Assembly (NCBI GenBank): GCA_024710805.1
Contig: JANJUB010000073.1
Coordinates: 1-64,000, forward strand
DNA: 64,000 nt
Direction of reading: 5' to 3'
Origin: Fimbriimonadaceae bacterium
GTDB taxonomy: Bacteria > Armatimonadota > Fimbriimonadia > Fimbriimonadales > Fimbriimonadaceae
The notes under the pieces are model-generated. The model was not told the DNA's origin. It saw only the letters and a program-made list of their open reading frames with translations, and ran no database searches. The position numbers and the translations under genes are program-made. Each line of letters begins with the position of its first letter. Position 1 is the stretch's first letter. Of the stretch, positions 27,846-35,860 are shown piece after piece.

Positions 27846-28973
27846 GTGGATCCTTTTACGTTCCTCTACATTCTGTTGCTGGTCACGATGCTGACCGTGC
27901 TTGTGTCGGCCCACGAATATGGCCACTTCCTTTTCGCCCGCATCTTCAAGATGGAGGTCGAGGAGTTCGCCATCGGTTTCGGACGGCCGCCGTGGACGTT
28001 CATGCGCAAGAAGGGGACCGCGTTCACCGTGCGTCCTTGGCCGCTAGGCGGGTTCGTGCGCGTCAAGGGCATGGTTCCCGAGGATGACGGCAGCGAGCGA
28101 GAGATCGAGGGCGGCTTCTACAGCAAGCCGGCGTGGCAGAGGGTGATCGTGTTCCTCGCCGGGCCCGTGTTCAGCATTCTCGCCGGCCTCGCGATCCTTA
28201 TCCCTCTGTACTCTCTCAACGGCGTGAAGACTCTGGGCACGCGAGTCGGGGATATCCGCGCCGAGTCTCCCGCGGCGAAGAGCGAGCTTCGAAAAGGCGA
28301 CCTCATCGTCGCGGTCGACGGCGTACCGGTGAAGTCATTCCTCGATATTGTCGGCCAAGTTCGCGACAAGGCCGGGCAAAACGTCCAGATTCAGTTCGAC
28401 CGAAACGGCGCGCCCGGCACAACGAGTATTGTTCCGGAACTCGAGGCGAACCCCTCGCCCGTCCTCGATAGCTATGTGCGCGGGCCGAAGGAGTATCGTC
28501 GACAAGCCAAAATCGGAGTGGCCCCCGATCCGGCCGAGCGGTTGCTGGTAAAGATTCCGTTCGGCGATGCGGTGATGGCTGGCCTTATGTGGCCGTTGGA
28601 CATGGCCAAGGGCATTGTCCGTTCACTCCTCTCTCCCAGCACGTTTAAGGACAATGTCGGGGGTCCCGGCACGATCGTCAAGGAGACCTACGCGGCGGCC
28701 AAAGATGGCATGGACACGTTTGTGCAGCTCGCAGCGTTGCTGTCGATCAGCTTGGGCATCTTCAACCTGCTTCCGTTCGGATTCCTCGATGGAGGGCAGA
28801 TCGTGATGAACCTGATCGAGGTCTTCCGTGGCGGCAAGCGACCGAGCATGAAGTTCTTGATCGCGTTCCAAAGCGTCGGCTTTGTGCTGATCGGTCTGCT
28901 GATTTTCGGAGCGATCGCTTCCGACATCAGCCGGTTTTTTGGGAACAAGCCGGAAGTCCAGCAGAAGCCTTAG
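27846..28973 (+). CDS. rseP: RseP-type site-2 protease (M50)
   Basis: A 375-residue intramembrane zinc protease. The metal site HEYGH is at residues 23-27 in the first membrane segment and the third ligand is in FGFLDGGQIV near residue 313. A PDZ domain lies between (AAKSELRKGDLIVAVDGVPVKSFLDIV). Members cut membrane-bound anti-sigma factors or signal peptide remnants. Start is GTG at 27846, 12 bp after dxr, so the two are probably one operon. The last 47 bp are overlapped on the other strand by the AraC-type gene. Confidence 0.93.
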   Translation: MDPFTFLYILLLVTMLTVLVSAHEYGHFLFARIFKMEVEEFAIGFGRPPWTFMRKKGTAFTVRPWPLGGFVRVKGMVPEDDGSEREIEGGFYSKPAWQRVIVFLAGPVFSILAGLAILIPLYSLNGVKTLGTRVGDIRAESPAAKSELRKGDLIVAVDGVPVKSFLDIVGQVRDKAGQNVQIQFDRNGAPGTTSIVPELEANPSPVLDSYVRGPKEYRRQAKIGVAPDPAERLLVKIPFGDAVMAGLMWPLDMAKGIVRSLLSPSTFKDNVGGPGTIVKETYAAAKDGMDTFVQLAALLSISLGIFNLLPFGFLDGGQIVMNLIEVFRGGKRPSMKFLIAFQSVGFVLIGLLIFGAIASDISRFFGNKPEVQQKP

Positions 28974-29343
28974 CGAACTCGCGTGGTGATTGGCCGGTTT
29001 CCCGTCGGTACATCCGGGCGAAGCTGCGTGGGCTCGCAAACCCAAGTTCAGCCGAGACGTCCCCGATGCGTTCGCCCTTAGCTAATCGGGTTTCTGCGCG
29101 CTCGGTTAGCCGGCGGCGGTGATACGCGATGGGACTCTCGCCATAGGCCGACCGGAAATGATGGGCGAAATGGTAGGGCGAGAGGCACGCCAAGCGAGCC
29201 ACGTCCTCGATTCGCACATGGACATCAGCCGAGTCGAGGACACCTCGAGCCACCTCGAGCAACGCATACAACTCCGCTCGGGTGGCCCAGCGGCGAGCGG
29301 ACACTCGGCTCGCGCCAAGCGCCGCTGCACAGGGAAGACTCAC
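28927..29343 (-). CDS. small AraC-family regulator, DNA-binding domain only
   Basis: A 138-residue protein made almost wholly of the double helix-turn-helix of the AraC/XylS family: first HTH IEDVARLACLSPYHFAHHFR, linker helix, second HTH with IGDVSAELGFASPRSFARMY and RRETGQSPREF. There is no sensor domain, as in MarA/SoxS. I chose the GTG at 29343 because GTGA overlaps the stop of the upstream carboxypeptidase gene; a longer start at 29385 would overlap it by 46 bp. The 3' end runs 47 bp into the antisense strand of rseP. Targets unknown. Confidence 0.82.
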   Translation of the reverse strand: MSLPCAAALGASRVSARRWATRAELYALLEVARGVLDSADVHVRIEDVARLACLSPYHFAHHFRSAYGESPIAYHRRRLTERAETRLAKGERIGDVSAELGFASPRSFARMYRRETGQSPREFAKASAGLPACSQKTG

Positions 29344-30554
29344 CGGACGAGGACTCGCTCGGCGAACTTCAGATAGCCTGCCCACGCTTCATTCTGGGTT
29401 GGGGTGATCTGGTTCTCGGGAAGCACAAAGCCGAACTGACCCTGATCCCGGAGCTCGATGCTGTACGAGGCGGCCTCGAACTCGTCGTACGTGTAGTCCT
29501 TACTCGATCCCGAAGAGATGTAAAGGGTCGTCGCACTCGGCCCAGCCGTATACGTTTTGCCATTGACACCTTGGATCGCATCCCGCATGGCGTATCCGGT
29601 CGCCCGGAGCCACGCGTCGCCCGGCGGAAGCGACGAAATGTAGGCCCAAGGCCAAAGCACATACTGCCCATACGAGTGAAAGTCGATGAACCCGACCAAC
29701 TGTGGGATCGTGGCAAGCCAGTTGCGGAAACCATTGGTTTCGGGCTCGCTGAACGCACTCGGTCCGCGGTAGGTCTCCGAACTCGGATTGCTGCTCGATC
29801 CAGTTCCGCCCCAGCCGGTTGAGAAGTTGCGATTGAGATCGACGCCGTAGGTCCCGTTACCGTTGTTTCGGCGGTTCTTGCGCCAGAAACGGTTGTTGGT
29901 CCACGAATACTCGTATCCGTCGGGGTTGAGAACGGGAATGAAGTAGAACGCCGTGCCCTTTGGCAGCCGCGGTGCGCCCGGTTGGGCGGCGCCCAATGTG
30001 GCGGGCCGAGTCAGGATGTTCTTCATTCGCTCGAAAATGTGCATTCCTACCGAAGGGCTGATCCACTCTCGGGCGTGAATGCCGCAGATGATGACGACCG
30101 ACTTGGTGACCGGATCACGGCCCTGAGTCGCCATCCGGTAAGCATAGATCGGACGGTTGTTCCACGAGGTGCCGATTTGCTCTCGGCTGATTCGCGTCGG
30201 AGCCTGGGCGCGCCACTCCTCGTACTGCGAAATGATGTCGCCGTAGCGGAAGTATTGGTTCCGGTAGTCGATTGCGTCGGTGGCACCTTGGTCCCATCCC
30301 TTTGGGTCGGGCAACACCGAGACGAACGTGAACGGAATCTGCAAGCGAAGGAGCTCGTGGGCATCGTTCGGCCCGACGATGACGTCCGTCTCACCGATGA
30401 TGACGTCTTCGGAGAACAGCCCAAGGGAGCTATCGCCGACCCGTTGAGCCTCGTTGGCGTCTCGGATGAAAAGCCGATACCGCGCCCACCCCGAATCGGC
30501 CACCGCCGACCCCGTCAAAACCAACAAAAGTAAACCCAGCCCAAAGCGACGCAT
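29340..30554 (-). CDS. secreted M14 zinc carboxypeptidase
   Basis: A 404-residue metallocarboxypeptidase of the M14 family. Signal peptide at residues 1-20 (FGLGLLLLVLTGSAVA), a short propeptide-like region to about residue 105, then the catalytic domain. Zinc ligands are in GIHAREW (His, Glu) and IDFHSYGQ (His); DLNRNF carries the substrate Arg and SIELRD the catalytic Glu. The layout is closest to the carboxypeptidase A/B branch. Start is taken at the second Met because GAGGGG lies 6 nt before it. The stop overlaps the GTG of the AraC-type gene. Confidence 0.92.
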   Translation of the reverse strand: MRRFGLGLLLLVLTGSAVADSGWARYRLFIRDANEAQRVGDSSLGLFSEDVIIGETDVIVGPNDAHELLRLQIPFTFVSVLPDPKGWDQGATDAIDYRNQYFRYGDIISQYEEWRAQAPTRISREQIGTSWNNRPIYAYRMATQGRDPVTKSVVIICGIHAREWISPSVGMHIFERMKNILTRPATLGAAQPGAPRLPKGTAFYFIPVLNPDGYEYSWTNNRFWRKNRRNNGNGTYGVDLNRNFSTGWGGTGSSSNPSSETYRGPSAFSEPETNGFRNWLATIPQLVGFIDFHSYGQYVLWPWAYISSLPPGDAWLRATGYAMRDAIQGVNGKTYTAGPSATTLYISSGSSKDYTYDEFEAASYSIELRDQGQFGFVLPENQITPTQNEAWAGYLKFAERVLVR

Positions 30555-30699
30555 AGACATCCCCTCTCTCCCCTTTCAGTTTAGCGGGCATTTCTCAAAA
30601 CGCCAAGCGGCTGGGCTAAACCGTGCAAATTTTTCGCCCTTGCACAGCCTTTCTGGGTGCGTGGCGTCAAATTTTCGAACGGAACCGAGCCAAACCGGA

Positions 30700-31341
30700 C
30701 TACTCCAACCCAATCCCTGACGCCTTCCAGAGCAGCGCGGCCTGGTCTTTCCCAAGATCGAGCGCCGGGAAGCCGCTACCCTTGTCTTGCGTCAGCGCCC
30801 GGTAGATTGCGTACGCCGCAACCCGCGACCCCAGCGCCGAGGCGTGGTTGCCGTCCTGCGCCCAGAGTTGCAACCCTCGTTGCTCGCGCAGCACGGCGTC
30901 CCAAACCCGTCCGACCGGGATGATCTTCGCGCCGCTCGCATCGGCGATCTTCTTGTAAATGCCCTCGATGTAGGCCGTCTCATCGACGCCGCGCCGGGGC
31001 CACTCGGAGAACAGAAACACCTTTGCGCCAGCTTGTTTTCCCTCCTTGGCAAGTGCAATCGCCTCCTTGTTGCTGTAGGTGAACCGGTGGGAGGTCGAGA
31101 TTGCCTGAGCTTGCAGAACGATCATCTCGTAGCGGCCGCTGCTGACCGCGTTACGGATCTGCGAGTCGCCGTACATGTCGTACAGCGTGGGCCCGAACCG
31201 CGACTCCGCGGAGATCGGGCGGCCACGCTCACGACCGAGCGCCGCCACCAACTTGGGAACATCGTTAAACTGGGTGTGCGAATTGCCAAGGAATAGCACC
31301 CGAAGGGGGGCTCCAAGAACCAAGGCAGCGAGGAGACTCAT
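30700..31341 (-). CDS. SGNH/GDSL-like hydrolase
   Basis: A 213-residue protein with a short hydrophobic N-terminus that may be a signal peptide, then VLFLGNSHTQFND carrying the nucleophile Ser of SGNH block I and LWAQDGNHASALGS carrying Asp and His of block V. The middle SGRYEMIVLQAQAIS fits block III poorly. Likely an esterase or acyl-hydrolase; substrate unknown. Divergent from the CocE-type gene, 55 bp between starts. Confidence 0.75.
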   Translation of the reverse strand: MSLLAALVLGAPLRVLFLGNSHTQFNDVPKLVAALGRERGRPISAESRFGPTLYDMYGDSQIRNAVSSGRYEMIVLQAQAISTSHRFTYSNKEAIALAKEGKQAGAKVFLFSEWPRRGVDETAYIEGIYKKIADASGAKIIPVGRVWDAVLREQRGLQLWAQDGNHASALGSRVAAYAIYRALTQDKGSGFPALDLGKDQAALLWKASGIGLE

Positions 31342-31383
31342 GCGGCTAAGACGTGTTTCGGAACCCGGGTGTTACGATTACCG

Positions 31384-31396
31384 CATAATCTCTTGC
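31384..31396 (+). promoter_or_regulatory. -10 box immediately upstream of the CocE-type gene
   Basis: CATAAT (31384-31389) lies 7 nt before the ATG at 31397, the spacing expected for a leaderless mRNA. No -35 match is evident. Confidence 0.4.
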
Positions 31397-33172
31397 ATGT
31401 TGCCCCTCGTCCCCCTGCTGCTTCTCGGGTGTGCGTCTCCCGTTCAAGAGCCCGCCTACAAGAAGCTCGAATACCGCATTCCCATGCGAGACGGGGTGAA
31501 GCTGCACACAGTGGTTTATGTCCCTACCCACACGAGCGGCAAGAGTCCAATTCTGCTTGAGCGCACTCCTTACTCTGCCGGGCCCTACGGCGAGCAGGCC
31601 ATGTCACCGCAGAACTTTGGCGGCTCGCGGAAGTTCATCGACGCGGGCTACATCTTCGTGCAGCAGGACGTTCGGGGACGGTTCATGTCGGAAGGCAAGT
31701 TCGAGGAGATCAGGCCGCTTCGATCGCTGCAGGGTGACGCCAAGGCGACCGACGAGAGCACGGACGCGTACGATACCGCCGAGTTTCTCCTCAAGAACGT
31801 ACCGAACAACAACGGCAACATCGGCGTGTGGGGCATCTCCTATCCGGGCTTCTACGCCGCCTGCGCGGGCGCGAACAGCCACCCCGCAATCAAGGCGATT
31901 TCTCCTCAGGCACCGGTCAGCGAGTGGTTCTTCGGCGACGACGTCCACCACAACGGTGCCTTCTTCCTGCAAGACAACTTCGACTTCTACTTCTTCTTCG
32001 GGCTCGACATGGACAAGCCCGCGCCGCGACACCCTCAGCTCGAAGGCTACGGCCCGCGCGCAGACGCCTACAAGTTCTTCCTTGAGAAGGGCTCACCGGA
32101 CGACCTCGAACGAACCTACTTCAAGGGGCGAATACCCTTCTGGCGCGACATCATCGAGCATCCGAACTACGACGACTTCTGGAAGGCACGCTCCACCCCC
32201 CGCCACCTGAAGAACGTACGGGCGGCCGTTCTGACCGTTGGCGGATGGTTCGACGCCGAGAACCTCTACGGCGCGTTCGATACCTATCAGCATCTGCGTA
32301 AGCTGAACCCGGGCCTGATCCAGCACTTCGTGGTCGGGCCGTGGTCGCACGGCGGTTGGGCGGGAGGCACCGGGCAGCGCTACGCCGGGATGGACTTCGG
32401 CAGCGCAACTTCGACGTGGTTCCGCGAGGAAGTCGAGTTTCCGTTCTTCGAGCGCCACCTCCGGGGCATCGCCGGTGCTGAGATCCCCAAGGCCCAACTG
32501 TTCAACACGGGTCGCAACGTGTGGAAGTCCTTTGCCGAGTGGCCGCCGACAGACGCGAAGCCCTCGAGTCTGGTCTTACGCGATGCAACACCGCTTGGTC
32601 CGCAAAAGGATCGGTATGTGAGCGACCCAGCGTCTCCGGTTCCATACCAGTCCGGGACGATCCGAGGACGCAACTCTACCTATACCGTTGCCGATCAATC
32701 GTTCGTTAAGGACCGACCCGACGTGCTGACGTTCGCGTTTCCTCCGCAAACCGGGGAGCTGACGATGGCGGGAGCGGTCGAGGCCGATCTCACCTTCACC
32801 ACCGACGCGACCGATCTCGACTTCATCGTAAAAGTCATCGACCAGTATCCCGCCGATCATCCGACCCTGGGTGGCCAGCTGCGGTTGGTGCGTGCCGAGG
32901 TGATGCCGGCGCGGTTCCGAGCGAGCTTTGAGACGCCGACACCCTTGGTGCCGGGCAAGCCTCAAAAGGTGACCGTCCGCCTGCCGGACGTGTTCCACAC
33001 GTGGCGCACGGGCCATCGGGTCGTGGTGCAGATTCAGTCGTCGTGGTTCCCGCTGGTCGCCCGCAACCCGCAAGTGTTTGGCAACCCCTACAAGATTCCG
33101 GTGAGCGAGTATCGGAAGGCCAATGTGACCGTGGATTTGAGTTCAGCGATCCGGTTTGGGAAGATGCCTTAA
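31397..33172 (+). CDS. CocE/NonD-family hydrolase (X-Pro dipeptidyl-peptidase type), lipoprotein
   Basis: A 591-residue protein with a short lipoprotein signal (MLPLVPLLLLGC, lipid on Cys12). The alpha/beta-hydrolase domain has RDGVKLHTVVYVPTHTSGK, VQQDVRGRFMSEG, the nucleophile Ser in WGISYPGFYA, and the catalytic His in VGPWSHGGW. A C-terminal jelly-roll (PPQTGELTMAGAVEADLTFTT, to the end) is the X-Pro dipeptidyl-peptidase C-terminal domain. Acts on esters or peptides at the cell surface; cocaine esterase and glutaryl-7-ACA acylase are relatives. The reading frame is open upstream but the lipobox fixes the start. Ends just ahead of a hairpin-rich intergenic region. Confidence 0.9.
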   Translation: MLPLVPLLLLGCASPVQEPAYKKLEYRIPMRDGVKLHTVVYVPTHTSGKSPILLERTPYSAGPYGEQAMSPQNFGGSRKFIDAGYIFVQQDVRGRFMSEGKFEEIRPLRSLQGDAKATDESTDAYDTAEFLLKNVPNNNGNIGVWGISYPGFYAACAGANSHPAIKAISPQAPVSEWFFGDDVHHNGAFFLQDNFDFYFFFGLDMDKPAPRHPQLEGYGPRADAYKFFLEKGSPDDLERTYFKGRIPFWRDIIEHPNYDDFWKARSTPRHLKNVRAAVLTVGGWFDAENLYGAFDTYQHLRKLNPGLIQHFVVGPWSHGGWAGGTGQRYAGMDFGSATSTWFREEVEFPFFERHLRGIAGAEIPKAQLFNTGRNVWKSFAEWPPTDAKPSSLVLRDATPLGPQKDRYVSDPASPVPYQSGTIRGRNSTYTVADQSFVKDRPDVLTFAFPPQTGELTMAGAVEADLTFTTDATDLDFIVKVIDQYPADHPTLGGQLRLVRAEVMPARFRASFETPTPLVPGKPQKVTVRLPDVFHTWRTGHRVVVQIQSSWFPLVARNPQVFGNPYKIPVSEYRKANVTVDLSSAIRFGKMP

Positions 33173-33187
33173 GCGATTACACGGAGC

Positions 33188-33211
33188 GTCGCGGTGGGTT
33201 CGTCCCGCGAC
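33188..33211 (+). repeat. hairpin repeat R1 (REP-like)
   Basis: Stem GTCGCGG/CCGCGAC (7 bp, perfect) with the 10-nt loop TGGGTTCGTC. First of four similar hairpins between the CocE-type and TPR genes. Its loop shares TCGTC with R2 read on the other strand. Confidence 0.7.
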
Positions 33212-33234
33212 ATTGTTGTCAAGCCGCGAGGGCT

Positions 33235-33258
33235 CCGCGGGGACGATTCAACCCGCGG
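33235..33258 (-). repeat. hairpin repeat R2 (REP-like), inverted
   Basis: Perfect 7-bp stem; on the minus strand CCGCGGG, loop TTGAATCGTC, CCCGCGG. Faces R1; the loops of the two can pair over GACGA/TCGTC. Confidence 0.7.
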
Positions 33259-33295
33259 CCTCAGTGTGGCTTCCGCTTAGTAATGGTAGGAGATC

Positions 33296-33319
33296 CCACG
33301 GGCACGTATCATCCCGTGG
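33296..33319 (+). repeat. hairpin repeat R3 (REP-like)
   Basis: Perfect 7-bp stem CCACGGG/CCCGTGG, loop CACGTATCAT. Forms an inverted pair with R4 around a GGCTAC/GTAGCC arm. Confidence 0.75.
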
Positions 33320-33336
33320 CTACGAGAATCTTGTAG

Positions 33337-33360
33337 CCGGCGGATGATAGGTGCCGCCGG
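33337..33360 (-). repeat. hairpin repeat R4 (REP-like), inverted
   Basis: Perfect 7-bp stem; on the minus strand CCGGCGG, loop CACCTATCAT, CCGCCGG. The loop matches R3 at 9 of 10 positions while the stems differ at three paired positions with pairing kept, that is, compensatory changes. Confidence 0.75.
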
Positions 33361-33365
33361 TCTGC

Positions 33366-34004
33366 TCAAGCCGCTTCGGCGCCGTAGAGATAGCTGCTGA
33401 ACGCCCGGTCACCCATCACCAGGTCGAAGTCCGGGCTGCACTTGGCCTCTTCGAGCATGGAGGGATCGGCCCGGACGGCGTCTTGCAGAGCACCGATGGC
33501 CTTATCCGCATTGCCTTCGAGGGCAAAGAGCCGAGCCAGGTTGAAGTGCGCGATCGCGAGCTTCGGGTCTAACCCCGTCGCCCTTTGATAGGACGCGCGG
33601 GCGGCCATCCGATCGCCCCGGAGTTCATGGGCCGCGCCGAGACTCGCATGCGCTTCCGCGTAGATCGGGGACAATACGGTCGCTCGCTCCAGATGCGGAA
33701 GCGCCGCGGCGGCGTTCCCAATCGACAGCAGGCATAAGCCCAGCTGATGATGTGCAGGGGCGTGTTTCGGGGCGATCTCGGTCACCATGCGAAACTCGTG
33801 GATCGCTTCGCTCAGCGAACCCCGACGCATGAGCGCAAGACCCAGTTCGAACCGAGCATTCGTATCGCGCGGATTGCGGCGAACCAGCGCGGTGTAATGA
33901 TCGACCGCACGACGCGGCTCGTTGCCGGGATGCGTAATCCGCCAAAGCCCGACCAAGCAGGCAACGGCGATTGCCACCAACAGATAGGTAATCCCATCGA
34001 CCAT
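33366..34004 (-). CDS. membrane-anchored TPR-repeat protein
   Basis: A 212-residue protein with one N-terminal membrane segment (residues 5-21) followed by four to five tetratricopeptide repeats, e.g. NARFELGLALMRRGSLSEAI, PAHHQLGLCLLSIGNAAAAL, EAHASLGAAHELRGDRMAAR and IAHFNLARLFALEGNADKAI. The repeat domain would face the cytoplasm or periplasm and bind another protein. Partner unknown. GATAAT lies 8 nt before the ATG. Monocistronic. Confidence 0.85.
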   Translation of the reverse strand: MVDGITYLLVAIAVACLVGLWRITHPGNEPRRAVDHYTALVRRNPRDTNARFELGLALMRRGSLSEAIHEFRMVTEIAPKHAPAHHQLGLCLLSIGNAAAALPHLERATVLSPIYAEAHASLGAAHELRGDRMAARASYQRATGLDPKLAIAHFNLARLFALEGNADKAIGALQDAVRADPSMLEEAKCSPDFDLVMGDRAFSSYLYGAEAA

Positions 34005-34043
34005 TCGATGGGATTATCGGATTCCTAGCGTGTCGGACTCAGG

Positions 34044-35768
34044 TTACGGCGGATCGACGAACGAGAGGTCGTAGCTTCCGCTACCCTGAATGACAATCAA
34101 GTAGCTGACTGGAGAACTAAACACTCCGTGGTGGTAATGATTGCCCCCAACCGGGAAGTAGACGAGCCCTTGAGCTTGGCCGCTCGCTCCCGCGATCTGA
34201 TACTGGGCGGATCCCCTGAACTTCAGCAGCTTGGTTGGTCCCGGTTGCATGGTGAACTTGAAGACCTTTACGTCGCCTGGGTTCAGAGTGCCGGACACCT
34301 TAGACGTAAACTCCAGCGCCTGCGGCGGGATCACCTCACGATCGATCGAATAGCTACCCGTCCCCCCGTGGCCCTTGCATGAAACGGCGATGAGATGCCG
34401 TCCGCCGTGGCGAGCGACGAAGACCATTTCGGCGCGGTCCGTTTCCTTAAATGTCGTTCGTTCACCAATCTGGAGCAGATCCGGCCCCTGCACTTTGATT
34501 TCAGATGCGAAGCCGCTTACGGTAGCCGTCAGCTTGACGACATCACCCGGGTTCGCGTCAAACGACCACCACTGGTAGTGATCGATGTTCATTCGCCCTT
34601 CCGCGCGATTGCCGCTCAAAGCGATGCTCGCCGGCCGAATGAGCAGGCGTGGAGCATTCGGCATGGATCCCGGATTGGCAATCCAAAGCTTCGTATCTTC
34701 GTGGGCCAAGATGCCGACACACGATCGCCCCGAGCCACGAAGGGCCATCTCCATGAATCGCACTTTTTCAGCAGCTGGCTTAGGCGCGAACGGATTCGAC
34801 TTCGGATCGAACTTGGTGAAATCCGGAGCCTCAGAAAAGTACACCCCGCCATTGAACCGAGCTTCGCGAGAATCGAACTCGATGAAGTCGCCTTTCTTCA
34901 GATCCATCGACCAGACTGCGCCGATCCCCGCCTTCCGCACGGACTCGGAGGGCACTTTTGTGATCGGCTCGGCAACCAACTTTTCCAGAGAGATGTCCAC
35001 AGGACCGCTTCCGAAGCCACCTTCTATATAGAAGTAATAGAAGCCATCGACCGGCGCACAGAGAGCACCGGGCACGGCGGGCGCGAGGCCGGGAACCAGG
35101 TCCGCATAAGGCAGTCCGCCCGTCGTGATGCGCACAGAACGAATGGGAATCCACCGGCCGAAGCCAGTGCTCATGCGCGGTTGCACAAAGTCGCCTTGCT
35201 TAAGGGCTACACGAAAGAGAAAGCTGTCTCCTTCGGGAGGTGTCAGCCGGTTGCTGCCGAATGATAGATCCTGGCAGTTCAGCACCACGTGTCGCGAGAA
35301 CACTTGCCCGCCCGCGCGGCCGCGGAACGACCGAATCCGAAGAAGGTACTTGCCATCTTTCGGGCACGACCAGAGCAAGAGCGGGCGTTGGTCACCCGAG
35401 TAGCGATCATCGTTGTCGATGAGCACTTTGTCGCCCTCGACAATCTCTAGAGCAGGGTCAAAGGCCTCCGAACGGGCTTCGGCAATCACGACCTGACCCT
35501 GCTTGAGGTCCAGCTCCCACTCGACATATTCACCGGGAGTGAGGATGCTCGTCGTTTCGCGCTGGCTCAGGTACGGCAACGTCCGTTGGCTTGCCCCGTC
35601 ATTTCCATCGGGTCCCTGCATGCCGCCTCCGCCTTGACCCTGTCCAGCACCGCCGCCGCCAAAACCGCCTTGGCCGCCGCCGAAGCCACTTCCGCCAAAT
35701 CCCCCTTGCTGCGCGGCGCACAAGGCAACCGCGAGCCACACGATGAACACCCCAATCTGTCGTCCCAT
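34044..35768 (-). CDS. secreted protein with pre-peptidase C-terminal-like domains
   Basis: A 574-residue protein: signal peptide (residues 1-19, ending CAAQ), a Gly/Gln-rich low-complexity stretch (GGFGGSGFGGGQGG and similar, to about residue 55), then at least two bacterial PPC-type beta-sandwich domains. The first is typical: LTPGEYVEWELDLKQGQVV followed by DNDDRYSGDQRPLLLWSCPKDGKYLLRI; a second is at about 440-500 (YQWWSFDANPGDVVKLTATV). No peptidase domain is attached. Probably an extracellular binding or structural protein. GGAGG lies 5 nt before the ATG at 35768; upstream ATGs in frame lack this. Confidence 0.78.
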   Translation of the reverse strand: MGRQIGVFIVWLAVALCAAQQGGFGGSGFGGGQGGFGGGGAGQGQGGGGMQGPDGNDGASQRTLPYLSQRETTSILTPGEYVEWELDLKQGQVVIAEARSEAFDPALEIVEGDKVLIDNDDRYSGDQRPLLLWSCPKDGKYLLRIRSFRGRAGGQVFSRHVVLNCQDLSFGSNRLTPPEGDSFLFRVALKQGDFVQPRMSTGFGRWIPIRSVRITTGGLPYADLVPGLAPAVPGALCAPVDGFYYFYIEGGFGSGPVDISLEKLVAEPITKVPSESVRKAGIGAVWSMDLKKGDFIEFDSREARFNGGVYFSEAPDFTKFDPKSNPFAPKPAAEKVRFMEMALRGSGRSCVGILAHEDTKLWIANPGSMPNAPRLLIRPASIALSGNRAEGRMNIDHYQWWSFDANPGDVVKLTATVSGFASEIKVQGPDLLQIGERTTFKETDRAEMVFVARHGGRHLIAVSCKGHGGTGSYSIDREVIPPQALEFTSKVSGTLNPGDVKVFKFTMQPGPTKLLKFRGSAQYQIAGASGQAQGLVYFPVGGNHYHHGVFSSPVSYLIVIQGSGSYDLSFVDPP

Positions 35769-35860
35769 CACGACCTCCGCGATTGGGACGCGTCGAATGA
35801 TCATCAGTTTCAATCCGACGCTTGGCATTTCTAAAGAAAGTCGGCTAAGATGCGGAGGTT

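Noticed and set aside
30610-30655. GTGCAA/TTGCAC hairpin between the M14 and SGNH genes
   Set aside because: Only 6 bp with a long loop and no T-run at the right end; not enough to call a terminator.
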